DNA of 25,930 nt from CAYWXK01 sp964462515 (lineage in GTDB: Bacteria > Planctomycetota > Phycisphaerae > Sedimentisphaerales > Anaerobacaceae): contig CAYWXK010000050.1 of assembly GCA_964462515.1 (NCBI GenBank), forward strand, positions 1 through 25,930, in the 5' to 3' direction. The translations under genes were made by a program, and so were the position numbers. Under the pieces are notes generated by a model, which did no database searches, was not told the origin of the DNA, and worked only from the letters and a program-made list of their open reading frames with translations. This document shows positions 7,647 through 15,938 of the stretch, piece after piece (position 1 is the stretch's first letter; every line of letters starts with the position of its first letter).

Positions 7647-8822
7647 ATGAAAATAGTATCAAAGCAACCGGAATCCGTTTCCCCGAGGCACGTATCGGAA
7701 GAAAGCATTTCGGCCGAGAACTCGTGGCGAGAGGTCTTGTTCGCACGCGTTCTGATCGGCATCATCGTACTCATTTGCGCCGAGGTATTCTCCGGCGCTT
7801 CACTGCCTCTCGGGCTGTGGCATCCGTGGACGTTGTTGGTCACCTACTGGCTTTATTTCGCGCACTTCTTTTTCTTCACGACGCTCGCCGTCCGCACGGG
7901 CAGGACGTCGCTTTCTTCGCTCTACCTCTGGGGCGTTCTGTTTGGACTATACGAGTCCTGGATCACCAAGGTCATCTGGTACGGGTACAGCGGTGACGGC
8001 AAGCTAGTCATGGGAAACATTGGACCGTATGGGTTCTCCGAGATCAGCATGGTGTTTATCTTTCATCCGGTGATGTCCTTCGTCCTGCCGCTGGCGGTAA
8101 CCTGTCTAGTCTGTCCGCCCCTGCGGCGCATATTCCCGGAACTTGCTTGGTTTACCGGAAAGAGCAAGGGCGCACGTATCGTGCAAGTCTACTTGGTGCT
8201 CTCCTTAGCACCGGTAATGGCCATAAACTCCGGTGGGCCGATCAACTTGGCCATCAACCTTGCCGCGGCAATTCTCCTCGTGTTGGTGCTGTTGCGGTTG
8301 GCGCGGTCTGCCCTAGCCTCTTCGGACGGGCGGCTCATCGTGGTCTTCGGCCCCTGGGGCTTTGGCGGCCTATGCGTTTATCTTTCATTGCTTTATGGCC
8401 TGACGTACGTCGTCTTACGACCCGATGGGCTGCCTTCAGTACCCGTTCAACTGTTCACTTTCGTTTTCTACGCGTTCGCCATCGCCGGTCTCTGGTTGCA
8501 TCGCAAACGAGAGCCGTCCGCCGAAGCCACAGTCCCGTTCGAGAAACGAGAGTCTCGGCTTGTCATCATTCTGTTTGTCGTGTTGGTCGCTTTGGCTCTT
8601 GTATGCTCGACACTTGTGGAGAAGCCTGTCGTATATGCCCCACTCGCCCTGAATTTCGTCATCTGGACGATTTCAGGCTTCGTGTTGACGCTTCTAGCGA
8701 TAGTTCAGGGTGTTCGGGAGTGGTTCGGGCGTACTGAAAGGTTGTGCAAAATGCATAACGACAAAGAGAATGTCGAACAAACTCCTGCAGGCGACGACCT
8801 AAAGGCCGCGCCTGAGGAGTGA
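7647..8822 (+). CDS. Polytopic membrane protein of unknown function
   Basis: With the ATG at 7647 the protein has 391 residues; a TTG at 7629 would add six but has no ribosome site. It is an integral membrane protein with about ten hydrophobic segments, among them VLIGIIVLICAEVF, VTYWLYFAHFFFFTTLAV, LYLWGVLFGLYESW and MSFVLPLAVTCLV. The N-terminus and the end are hydrophilic (C-terminal KDNVEQ-like acidic tail). The WGVLFGLYESWITKVIWYGY and HPVMSFVLP motifs look conserved, but I cannot name the family. No catalytic motif was recognised. Codon use is clearly richer in G and C than in the flanking genes, and the gene follows mobile-element debris, which suggests horizontal arrival. It lies 38 bases upstream of a small lipoprotein-like gene on the same strand and probably shares its transcript. 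Confidence 0.7.
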   Translation: MKIVSKQPESVSPRHVSEESISAENSWREVLFARVLIGIIVLICAEVFSGASLPLGLWHPWTLLVTYWLYFAHFFFFTTLAVRTGRTSLSSLYLWGVLFGLYESWITKVIWYGYSGDGKLVMGNIGPYGFSEISMVFIFHPVMSFVLPLAVTCLVCPPLRRIFPELAWFTGKSKGARIVQVYLVLSLAPVMAINSGGPINLAINLAAAILLVLVLLRLARSALASSDGRLIVVFGPWGFGGLCVYLSLLYGLTYVVLRPDGLPSVPVQLFTFVFYAFAIAGLWLHRKREPSAEATVPFEKRESRLVIILFVVLVALALVCSTLVEKPVVYAPLALNFVIWTISGFVLTLLAIVQGVREWFGRTERLCKMHNDKENVEQTPAGDDLKAAPEE

Positions 8823-8860
8823 CGTTCGTCGGCGGAGGGAGCGCGACTTTGGAGGCCATG

Positions 8861-9052
8861 ATGACCATCCTTCGGTTGATCGGTGCGAATCTCATCGTGT
8901 TGGTCGGTTGCGCGGGGGCAGCCGCACGGCTCGAGGTCGACGCCATTGCCAATGGAACCGTCAACGGCGAAGTCGCTGCAAAGATCAACGAGCGGATTTC
9001 GGGGTTGGCCAAAAAGGGCTTTAACCCGGCAAAAGCTTACAAGAAGGCTTAA
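8861..9052 (+). CDS. Small putative lipoprotein
   Basis: GGAGG at 8851-8855 lies five bases before the ATG at 8861, which supports this start over the adjacent ATG at 8858 or a GTG at 8819. The 63-residue product begins MTILRLIGANLIVLVGCAG: a short hydrophobic stretch ending in the lipobox LVGC (residues 14-17). Lipid attachment at Cys17 would leave a 47-residue mature peptide that is mostly helical and basic at its end (GLAKKGFNPAKAYKKA). It follows the membrane protein closely and shares its GC-rich composition, so the two may be one unit. No family recognised; a short ORF of this size could still be spurious. Confidence 0.5.
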   Translation: MTILRLIGANLIVLVGCAGAAARLEVDAIANGTVNGEVAAKINERISGLAKKGFNPAKAYKKA

Positions 9053-9219
9053 TCGGTCGCTGCTGTGGCTAAAAATTCCGTTAGAAAGGGGCTTTTTAAC
9101 GGAGTAAATACCTTTCTCCTACGGAAGATTGGGGATTTCCCTGCATCGAGCCGAAGCGTCTGGTGCAAGTATTACCCTATAAAATAATAAAAAAATTTAA
9201 TTGTCCTATAATTTTTTGC
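9053..9219. other. Intergenic hairpin region downstream of the lipoprotein gene
   Basis: An inverted repeat, CCGTTA with AAAG paired to CTTT and TAACGG, spans 9078-9102. It could end the upstream transcript, but no T-run follows, so a terminator role is uncertain. After about 9175 the composition switches abruptly to A/T-rich, marking the edge of the GC-richer block. Confidence 0.4.
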
Positions 9220-9248
9220 TTGACAAAGCTGATTAGAAGGAGTAAAAT
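9220..9248 (+). promoter_or_regulatory. Consensus sigma-70 promoter of the giant secreted protein gene
   Basis: TTGACA at 9220-9225 is followed after exactly 17 bases by TAAAAT at 9243-9248, in an A/T-rich setting. A start near 9255 would give an untranslated leader of roughly 210 bases before the ATG at 9467. GGAGG at 9454-9458, eight bases before that ATG, is the ribosome site. No gene or known riboswitch was recognised in the leader. Confidence 0.7.
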
Positions 9249-9466
9249 CACAAATAAATAATTAAAAAAATTAACCAGTCCGATTTGAGGAGTGGCAGGA
9301 ATGTTTTTTTGGTAGTTATCAGTTCTTTTAGCCGAAAATTATATATTATGCGGATATTGCGCAGATACAGTGTCTTTTTGTAAATGTTGTCGTAAGAAAA
9401 AAGTTTTAGTTGGTGAGTGTTTTGTTTGGAACAAGTAAGAGAAAACAATTTTTGGAGGACGTTATT

Positions 9467-12400
9467 ATGAAAACAAGATTAAAAACTCTATTACTCTGTG
9501 CCGTTGTATTACTGTTACTCGGCATAACGCCACAGGCGTTGGCGCTGTGGGTTGGATTCAACCCTGACATTCACATGGATATCCAGGGCGTAATAGCCAA
9601 CGATTTCCATGTCCAGGGCAGCATCGAGTCAGGTGACCCAGGCGGGAATTGGGCGCAACCACCAATACTGGTTAGCCACATTGATGGCGGATTCCCCAAC
9701 TTTAAGTATTCTATCACGCCTGACAAAAGCGACCCAAATCAGCAGAACTGGTTCACCTTTACCGCCGACTGGTCAGGGATGGATTACCAATTCTGTCAAG
9801 TACTCCACCTGGGTTTGCTTTTCGACGTAGATTGTCACAATGTCGCTGTCAATCTGGTCGGCTGGTGGACCAAGGATGGTCAGCCCATTCCGCCTAATAT
9901 TGACCCGCCTCCCTTTAATGGCGGGGCTGTGCCGCTTCCCGGCTTTGATGTGCAGGACCGGCCGCCACATCAAATGCCCCAGCATATAAGATTGCACAAT
10001 GATTCTGACCTGTTTGATGACGGTGGCCCTGGGAGCGCCGGAATAAAAACCGAAATGGTACAGTTGGAGCTGGTTAGCTTAACACGCGAGCAGTTGAACG
10101 AATATCTTGGTCCAAGACCATTTGAAGAACTGCGTCTTGGAGGCAGACAGGAGTATTTGCCCTGGATTGCCGTGGAGAATCGGCAAGGTGTGATTAGTGA
10201 AACAAACCCGCAAGGATTTCCTGCTGATAGCTTTTTCGATGTGTTCTTTGATATAAGTTCCCCTATTCACCCGGTGAAACCTATCGTGATACCTCCTGGT
10301 GGATTCCTTGTTGTGCGAGAACGGCTGCGCTACATAAACAATGCCCGTCAACCCGACATTCGCTGGGAGTGGATGATTCACGGGGCCCACGAATCTGACC
10401 TGGGCGATGCGCCGGACAGCAGCAACAGCTTCAGCTTCCCGCCCCCAATGATACCGATGACGGCATATCCGAAGGGCGGGCCGGCAGGGGTAATTGCGCA
10501 TTACCCGACAGTCTATCAGATAGGTTCGCCCCCATTTGGTCCTATTCATTGGGCGGCACCAATCATAGCGTTTCTTGGACCAATGGTTTCCTCCGAAATG
10601 GAAGCTGACATCGGTCCTGACATGGATGGAGTGAACAATATTATTCCGCTGCAGGACAAGCCGGACCTGGATGGTTTTGATGATGGTGTAATATTCCCGA
10701 TAGTTATGCCACATTGTCAGCAGACAACATTCGATTACTGGGTGACTATTATGCCGCCCATGCCGCCGCCCATGCCGCAAACACCTCCTTTGTATGTGAA
10801 CGTATGGTGCGACTGGAACCGCGACGGCGATTGGGACGACACTATGCAATGCCCAGGGACTACTGCACCAATACCTGCTCCCGAGTGGGCGGTGCAGAAC
10901 CAGCTACTTGTCGCTCTGCCCCCCCTGCTCCCCCCATTAATGCACAGAATCACTACGCCGCCGTTTATGCCCTGGCATCCAGCAACAGGCGATGTAGGAC
11001 CGCTCTGGATGCGAATTACACTCTCGGAGCAACGGTGGGCTCCTGTTGCGGGTGTGTTAGGAAATGGCGGCTGCGGACCTGCACAAGGTTATTTGTATGG
11101 CGAGACGGAAGATTACTACTTTGTTCCTGAGGTGCCGCCACCACCAGAGATGGAGTACGGTGACGCACCAGAGGGGTCTAACGCCATAGCATATCCGGCT
11201 ACCGGTGTAACAGGGGCGTTCCCAACGTGCAAGACAATTGGGCCGGCAGGGTGGATTCAGCACACTAATTTCGGCGCATGGTTTGGTCCATCATTTGACC
11301 TCGAGCTTGACGGCAATGCCGGATTGTGTCCCTTTGGCTGCTTCCCGCCCTACGACCAGGATGAGTGCTTTGCCGATGGTGATGCAGGCCTGACAATTCC
11401 TCTGCCATACACTATCGACGCAGCGCTTAACGTAGTTCCCTGCCCTCAGTGCAGCAGCGGCACGCCGCTCGGCGATATCTGTCAGAATGCCTTGTGGGGC
11501 ACCAATATAGATATCGACGTGCATAACCATATGCCGTCTCAGACGATCGGTTATGTGAACCTCCTCATCGACTGGGACCAGAATGGTCAGTGGAGTGGCT
11601 CGTCAAATTGTCCTACAGCCGTAACTCCTGAGCATGTGCTGGTTAATTTCCCTGTGCCTAATCCATACGATGGTCCGCTTTCTGGGCTGATGCCGTTTGG
11701 AGCCGGTTTCCTGATTGGACCTAATCGCGGCTATGTATGGGCAAGATTCACGATAACCGAGAGGCCTGTACCTTTGCCTAAACCCGGTTGGAATGGAGAA
11801 GGGTCCTTTGAAGATGGAGAGACGGAAGATTACCTGCTCGAAATCGGAAAAGTTTATGAGCCGAAGCCGCCGGTTGAGCACGTAAAGTGGTCTCAGCCGC
11901 CTGTCGAGTGGAATCCACAGTCGAGAACGCCTGTGTATTGTGGCTGGGACCAGCCGTCTTTCAAAGAGGAATGGGAACCACCGCCAATCTGGCAGATTGT
12001 TGCAGACGACTTTAGATGCTTAGGAAGCATGCCGATAACTTCTATACACTGGTGGGGTTCATACAAAGGCTGGCAAGAGTCAGAGCCGCCCCCAGTAAAG
12101 CCCACTTCTTGGCGCATCGGGTTCTGGAGCAATGTCCCGCCTTCTCCTGTTGGCGGCATCAGTCATCCAGGAAAACTGCTCTGGCAGTTTGAGGTGCGAG
12201 CAGACCGTGTGCAGGAAAACTGGGCAGGCCTCGACCAGCTCCCGGACACTATTCCGGATACCTGTTTCCAGTATTATGTGCAATTGAAGCGGGAAGAATA
12301 CTTCTGGCAGGCCAAAGAAGAGCCGAATACTGTTGATAGTGTGTTCTGGCTGAGTATAGCAGCCATCTATCCACAGGGTCCCCTACCGAATAATCTGTGG

Positions 12401-14845
12401 GGCTGGAAGACCCGGCCGTGGCACTGGATGGATGACGCCGTAACGTTCACAATACAAGGCGACTTCAAACCGGGACACGTGCCTGACCCCAGCATTTTCC
12501 GTCCGCTGGAGTATTGCGGGCAGAGCTACGATACGGCTTTTGAGCTTGACACCGACCCCAACTGGATTAAGTGGGAGCAGGCATACACCGGTATTCGTGA
12601 CTGGCCGCACTACGAAGACGAAAAATCTATGGCCACGGTGGATACAGTTGTAGAGCCCTTGACCAAGTGGTCTCAAAAGCCGGACCTGAACCCGTTCATC
12701 AGTATTGACGTAGATGCAACGTTTAGTCAAATGCCGGTGTTTCCACCGCAGGTGCTTGCTGATGACTTCAACTGCATCACAACCGGACCGATTACGGACA
12801 TCTACGTGTGGGGTTCGTGGCTGCACGATGCACTGCCTGATGGTGGTCCACAAAATGTGTTCTTTACCCTGAGCATTCACGATGACCTTCCTGTCGGCCA
12901 TTCACAGAATCCTAAGAACTACAGTATGCCCGGGCAGTTGCGGTGGATGCGACAGTTCAACCCGGGTGAGTTTGAGGTCCTGTTTTATATGGAGATACCG
13001 GAGGGCTACTATATGCCCTGTACGCAATGGTATTTGCCTCAAGACCATTTTGGGTGCTGGCTGTACCACTTCAAGCTGCAGCCAGGAGAGTTCGTCCAAA
13101 CGGGTTCTACCGCTAAGCCGGTTATTTACTGGCTGGACGTTCAGGCCATGCCGATGGCAACGAATCCAGAGACCAGGTTCGGCTGGAAAACGTCGGAGCA
13201 ACACTGGAATGATGATGCGGTCTTTGCCGTTGGCGCAGAGCCGATACTGGTTCCCGGTCCATGGCAAAACCTGACGTATCCTGTGGGGCATCCATACGCA
13301 GGAAGAACGATTGACCTGGCATTTGAGATTGTAACCCTGAAGCAGTATGAGCAGTTCAATATCAGTCGTCAGGTAGCTGATGATTGGCGCTGCGTAAGCA
13401 GAACGCCTGTGACGGCCATAGTATGGTGGGGCTCTTATATCGGCTACGGCTATGAGGCCTGCCAGTGTCAGACAACAACACCTCGGCCAACAAAGCCGGA
13501 TTACTTCCTGCTGCAAATCTGGACCAACGTACCGGCCGGAGCGGATACACCATACAGTCATCCCGGCGAAAAGAAATGGGAGTACAAGGCCGATAAATAT
13601 GACGAAGTGCTGGTTGGCTACGACAAGCATCCGGAACCGGGTGAGCCGAGTCCTGGTGGTTATGAGCCGGTTTTCCGTTACTCAGTGAAACTACCTGACC
13701 CGAACTGGTTCCGCCAGAAGGATGTCAATGAAATCTTCTGGCTCAGCGTGGTAGCCGTGTATGATAAGAGTGAGCCGAACTATCCCTGGGGCTGGACCAA
13801 TCATCAATGCGTGGGGTGGGAGCCGAGGGGTTTTCTGGACAACAAGGTGGCATACTGGAAGTTAAACGAGACCAGCGGCATCATCGCCAGTGACAGTTCC
13901 GGCAACGGCAATGACGGCACCCTCGTCGGCAATGCAAACTGGACGGCCGGCAGGATATGTGGCGGTGCCCTGGACCTCGACGGCAACGGTGATTATGTTA
14001 AAACTGCCAATACTACAACCGGACTGAACTTTGCACCGGGCTCGTTCTCAGTATCAGGATGGATATATCCAAGACAGGTTACAGGCGGCTGGAGAACCAT
14101 CTTGGAATATGATCGCGATAACATTGACAAGAACCGGTTTGGTTTGTGGCTTAATAGCGAAGGTAAATTCCATTTTAGAGTCGGAAGAGACACAAAGAAT
14201 TCCAACCAAATACTAACCTCTAACCAGTGGTATTTATTGACCGCTACTTATGATTCCATCAGCAAGACGATGAGTCTGTATATCGATGGGCAATTTGACA
14301 GTTCAGGAACCCATAGCAACGGCTTTAATTCTGCCAATGTTACAAAACTCACGATAGGTGTCCGCGGATCGGAAGATGCAGAGTACTTCGATGGTTTAGT
14401 GGACGACATCCGCATCTATAATCGTGCCTTGAGTGCAAGCGAGGTTCAGGCACTGGCAGATATGGGCAAGAACGATGATGCCGTAGCCGGATATGTGAGT
14501 GAGACTGGTGGATGGATATGGGAAGAGCTGTATGACCAGACAGGCCGCAGTGAAGATATGTCGTTTGTTCTGTTCGGCAGGGTCTGTACATGCTTAGGCG
14601 AGGTGAACGGCGATAATAAGGTGAACGCGACTGACATAGTTGTGATTGCTGGCTGGATCGGTAACTATGGTACCGGAAAGCCGAAGACGATTCCTTCTAC
14701 AGACACCGCGCATTATGTTTTATCCGCGGATGCGAATCTCGACGGCAAGATCAATGCAACTGATGTTGTCAAAATTGCTGGCTGGATCGGTAACTATGGT
14801 TCCGGAAAGCCGAGGTCGGTTGTGTGTCCTCACAGTTACCCGTAA
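9467..14845 (+). CDS. Giant secreted multidomain protein (GEVED-like x2, DUF7901-like x3, LamG, dockerin-like)
   Basis: The ATG at 9467 is chosen because GGAGG lies eight bases upstream and a signal peptide follows directly (cleavage after ALA, residue 26); the frame is open further upstream but not plausible. The 1792-residue product is exported. After an unassigned region (27-300) come two GEVED-like domains (about 310-544 and 561-790), each opening with a GDAP motif and closing with GETEDY. Three repeats follow (about 803-1028, 1064-1290, 1294-1705) sharing ADDFRC, WWGS and WGWK-like signatures, which I assign to DUF7901. The third is interrupted by a LamG/concanavalin-like domain (about 1457-1665), a fold that often binds sugars. 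The end (1708-1792) has two calcium-loop/helix units like a type I dockerin. It is probably a cell-surface or extracellular adhesion protein, flanked by its own promoter and terminator. No enzyme domain seen. Confidence 0.85.
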   Translation: MKTRLKTLLLCAVVLLLLGITPQALALWVGFNPDIHMDIQGVIANDFHVQGSIESGDPGGNWAQPPILVSHIDGGFPNFKYSITPDKSDPNQQNWFTFTADWSGMDYQFCQVLHLGLLFDVDCHNVAVNLVGWWTKDGQPIPPNIDPPPFNGGAVPLPGFDVQDRPPHQMPQHIRLHNDSDLFDDGGPGSAGIKTEMVQLELVSLTREQLNEYLGPRPFEELRLGGRQEYLPWIAVENRQGVISETNPQGFPADSFFDVFFDISSPIHPVKPIVIPPGGFLVVRERLRYINNARQPDIRWEWMIHGAHESDLGDAPDSSNSFSFPPPMIPMTAYPKGGPAGVIAHYPTVYQIGSPPFGPIHWAAPIIAFLGPMVSSEMEADIGPDMDGVNNIIPLQDKPDLDGFDDGVIFPIVMPHCQQTTFDYWVTIMPPMPPPMPQTPPLYVNVWCDWNRDGDWDDTMQCPGTTAPIPAPEWAVQNQLLVALPPLLPPLMHRITTPPFMPWHPATGDVGPLWMRITLSEQRWAPVAGVLGNGGCGPAQGYLYGETEDYYFVPEVPPPPEMEYGDAPEGSNAIAYPATGVTGAFPTCKTIGPAGWIQHTNFGAWFGPSFDLELDGNAGLCPFGCFPPYDQDECFADGDAGLTIPLPYTIDAALNVVPCPQCSSGTPLGDICQNALWGTNIDIDVHNHMPSQTIGYVNLLIDWDQNGQWSGSSNCPTAVTPEHVLVNFPVPNPYDGPLSGLMPFGAGFLIGPNRGYVWARFTITERPVPLPKPGWNGEGSFEDGETEDYLLEIGKVYEPKPPVEHVKWSQPPVEWNPQSRTPVYCGWDQPSFKEEWEPPPIWQIVADDFRCLGSMPITSIHWWGSYKGWQESEPPPVKPTSWRIGFWSNVPPSPVGGISHPGKLLWQFEVRADRVQENWAGLDQLPDTIPDTCFQYYVQLKREEYFWQAKEEPNTVDSVFWLSIAAIYPQGPLPNNLWGWKTRPWHWMDDAVTFTIQGDFKPGHVPDPSIFRPLEYCGQSYDTAFELDTDPNWIKWEQAYTGIRDWPHYEDEKSMATVDTVVEPLTKWSQKPDLNPFISIDVDATFSQMPVFPPQVLADDFNCITTGPITDIYVWGSWLHDALPDGGPQNVFFTLSIHDDLPVGHSQNPKNYSMPGQLRWMRQFNPGEFEVLFYMEIPEGYYMPCTQWYLPQDHFGCWLYHFKLQPGEFVQTGSTAKPVIYWLDVQAMPMATNPETRFGWKTSEQHWNDDAVFAVGAEPILVPGPWQNLTYPVGHPYAGRTIDLAFEIVTLKQYEQFNISRQVADDWRCVSRTPVTAIVWWGSYIGYGYEACQCQTTTPRPTKPDYFLLQIWTNVPAGADTPYSHPGEKKWEYKADKYDEVLVGYDKHPEPGEPSPGGYEPVFRYSVKLPDPNWFRQKDVNEIFWLSVVAVYDKSEPNYPWGWTNHQCVGWEPRGFLDNKVAYWKLNETSGIIASDSSGNGNDGTLVGNANWTAGRICGGALDLDGNGDYVKTANTTTGLNFAPGSFSVSGWIYPRQVTGGWRTILEYDRDNIDKNRFGLWLNSEGKFHFRVGRDTKNSNQILTSNQWYLLTATYDSISKTMSLYIDGQFDSSGTHSNGFNSANVTKLTIGVRGSEDAEYFDGLVDDIRIYNRALSASEVQALADMGKNDDAVAGYVSETGGWIWEELYDQTGRSEDMSFVLFGRVCTCLGEVNGDNKVNATDIVVIAGWIGNYGTGKPKTIPSTDTAHYVLSADANLDGKINATDVVKIAGWIGNYGSGKPRSVVCPHSYP
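14645..14813 (+). repeat. Duplicated 40-bp segment in the dockerin-like end
   Basis: Bases 14645-14684 and 14774-14813 are identical except for one A/T difference. They encode the repeated helix IAGWIGNYG(T/S)GKP of the two dockerin-like units. Identity at silent positions points to recent duplication or gene conversion within the module. Confidence 0.85.
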
Positions 14846-14892
14846 AAAGTTGAGATAGTCGGTCTGTTGAGTGGAATAGTTGATTTGCAATA

Positions 14893-14935
14893 AACAAGGC
14901 TGTGGGCAAGTTAGCCCACAGCCTTGTTCTTTTTT
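14893..14935 (+). terminator. Rho-independent terminator, possibly shared by convergent genes
   Basis: A perfect 15-base-pair stem, AACAAGGCTGTGGGC (14893-14907) with its complement (14914-14928), encloses a six-base loop and is followed by CTTTTTT. It lies 48 bases after the stop of the giant secreted protein and 22 bases beyond the end of the convergent minus-strand heme operon. The T-run favours the plus-strand transcript. Confidence 0.92.
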
Positions 14936-14957
14936 CAATTGTCCGAAAATACCTCAG

Positions 14958-15938
14958 TCAGTAAAACTGGTGCTTGAGAGTCTGTTTTTTGAGCTCGGAT
15001 ATGGTTGGCAAAAGTTGAAATGACTTTATTCCCTCAGTTCTGGTAAACCTATCTACCACATCTTGAATTTGACCCATACTTTTGCCGTGCATCATCGCAA
15101 ATAGATTATACGGCCAGCCTTCGAAGGTCTTTCTCTCGTAGCAATGGCTCACTATTCTGAGGCGAGATAGTTTTTTGCCGACCTCAATGACCTTGTTCTT
15201 TGGGACTTCGCCTGCGAACAAAACATTGGCAACAAAGCCAAGCTTGCGGTGGTCAACAACACCCGCTATACGACGGATAACACCTTTAGCAATCAGCTCA
15301 GTTATTACCCTCAAAACTTCCGTAGCGTCCCAGCCCTGACTGCATAAAAAAGCAAAGGGTTTCTCATTTACATCCAAGTCATCCTGCAACTTCGAGAGTA
15401 TCAGCCTTTGATTTTTATCCAGTTTGACCAGCCGGCTTCTTGGGGCCTTTTGGAAACCTTGCAACAATCGCTTGCCACCGCTTCGGGCATCAAAAAAAAC
15501 ATCGAGCTTAAAAACGCGCTTGACAGGCAAACTATAGAAATCTATACGAAAACGTCTGGAAAGCGCTGCCAGCACAACTTTAATATCCGCATCCGTTCGC
15601 GCTTGTAAGGTGAACCATAAGTTGTAGTAGTGCCGCCTCAAATAATTATGGGAGACGCCCTGAAGAGAATTGACCACCTTGGCAATCTCCGGCAAGTTTT
15701 CTTGCGGAATATGGGCGGCGACCAGAGTGCTTTTTATGCCGAGAGCACGATAATTTATCAGAGAACCAATCCGCCGGATAATCCCTTTACTTTTTAACCG
15801 GCGTGTCAGCCGCAGGATTTCCCTCTCATCGCTATTCAAATCTTTTGCGAGTTTTGCAAACGGCCTTTCGCAGATTGGCAGACCCTTCTGAAGGGCGTTG
15901 CACAATTGTTTTTCCGGCCTGGTGGTGCGCAAAGTCAT
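14958..15938 (-). CDS. ahbAB: Siroheme decarboxylase, AhbA-AhbB fusion (Lrp/AsnC-like)
   Basis: Siroheme decarboxylase removes two acetate carboxyls from siroheme to give 12,18-didecarboxysiroheme in the alternative heme pathway. It is usually two subunits, AhbA and AhbB, of about 160 residues each; here 326 residues hold both. Each half begins with an AsnC-type winged helix (ILRLTRRLKSKGIIRRIG; VLRVITELIAKGVIRRIAG) and ends in a ferredoxin-like domain. The first half has VSHNYLRRHYYNLWFTL, typical of AhbA; the second has VSHCYERKTFEGWPYNLFAM, typical of AhbB. Its ATG overlaps the stop of the radical SAM gene (ATGA), so the two are co-translated. The related NirDL proteins make heme d1, but no nitrite reductase gene is near, so the heme b role is preferred. 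Family sure, exact branch less so. Confidence 0.87.
   Translation of the reverse strand: MTLRTTRPEKQLCNALQKGLPICERPFAKLAKDLNSDEREILRLTRRLKSKGIIRRIGSLINYRALGIKSTLVAAHIPQENLPEIAKVVNSLQGVSHNYLRRHYYNLWFTLQARTDADIKVVLAALSRRFRIDFYSLPVKRVFKLDVFFDARSGGKRLLQGFQKAPRSRLVKLDKNQRLILSKLQDDLDVNEKPFAFLCSQGWDATEVLRVITELIAKGVIRRIAGVVDHRKLGFVANVLFAGEVPKNKVIEVGKKLSRLRIVSHCYERKTFEGWPYNLFAMMHGKSMGQIQDVVDRFTRTEGIKSFQLLPTISELKKQTLKHQFY

Noticed and set aside
10079..10849. Long minus-strand ORF (256 codons) inside the giant secreted gene
   Set aside because: Antisense shadow of a clearly coding frame; composition and lack of motifs give no support. The same holds for other antisense ORFs in this gene.
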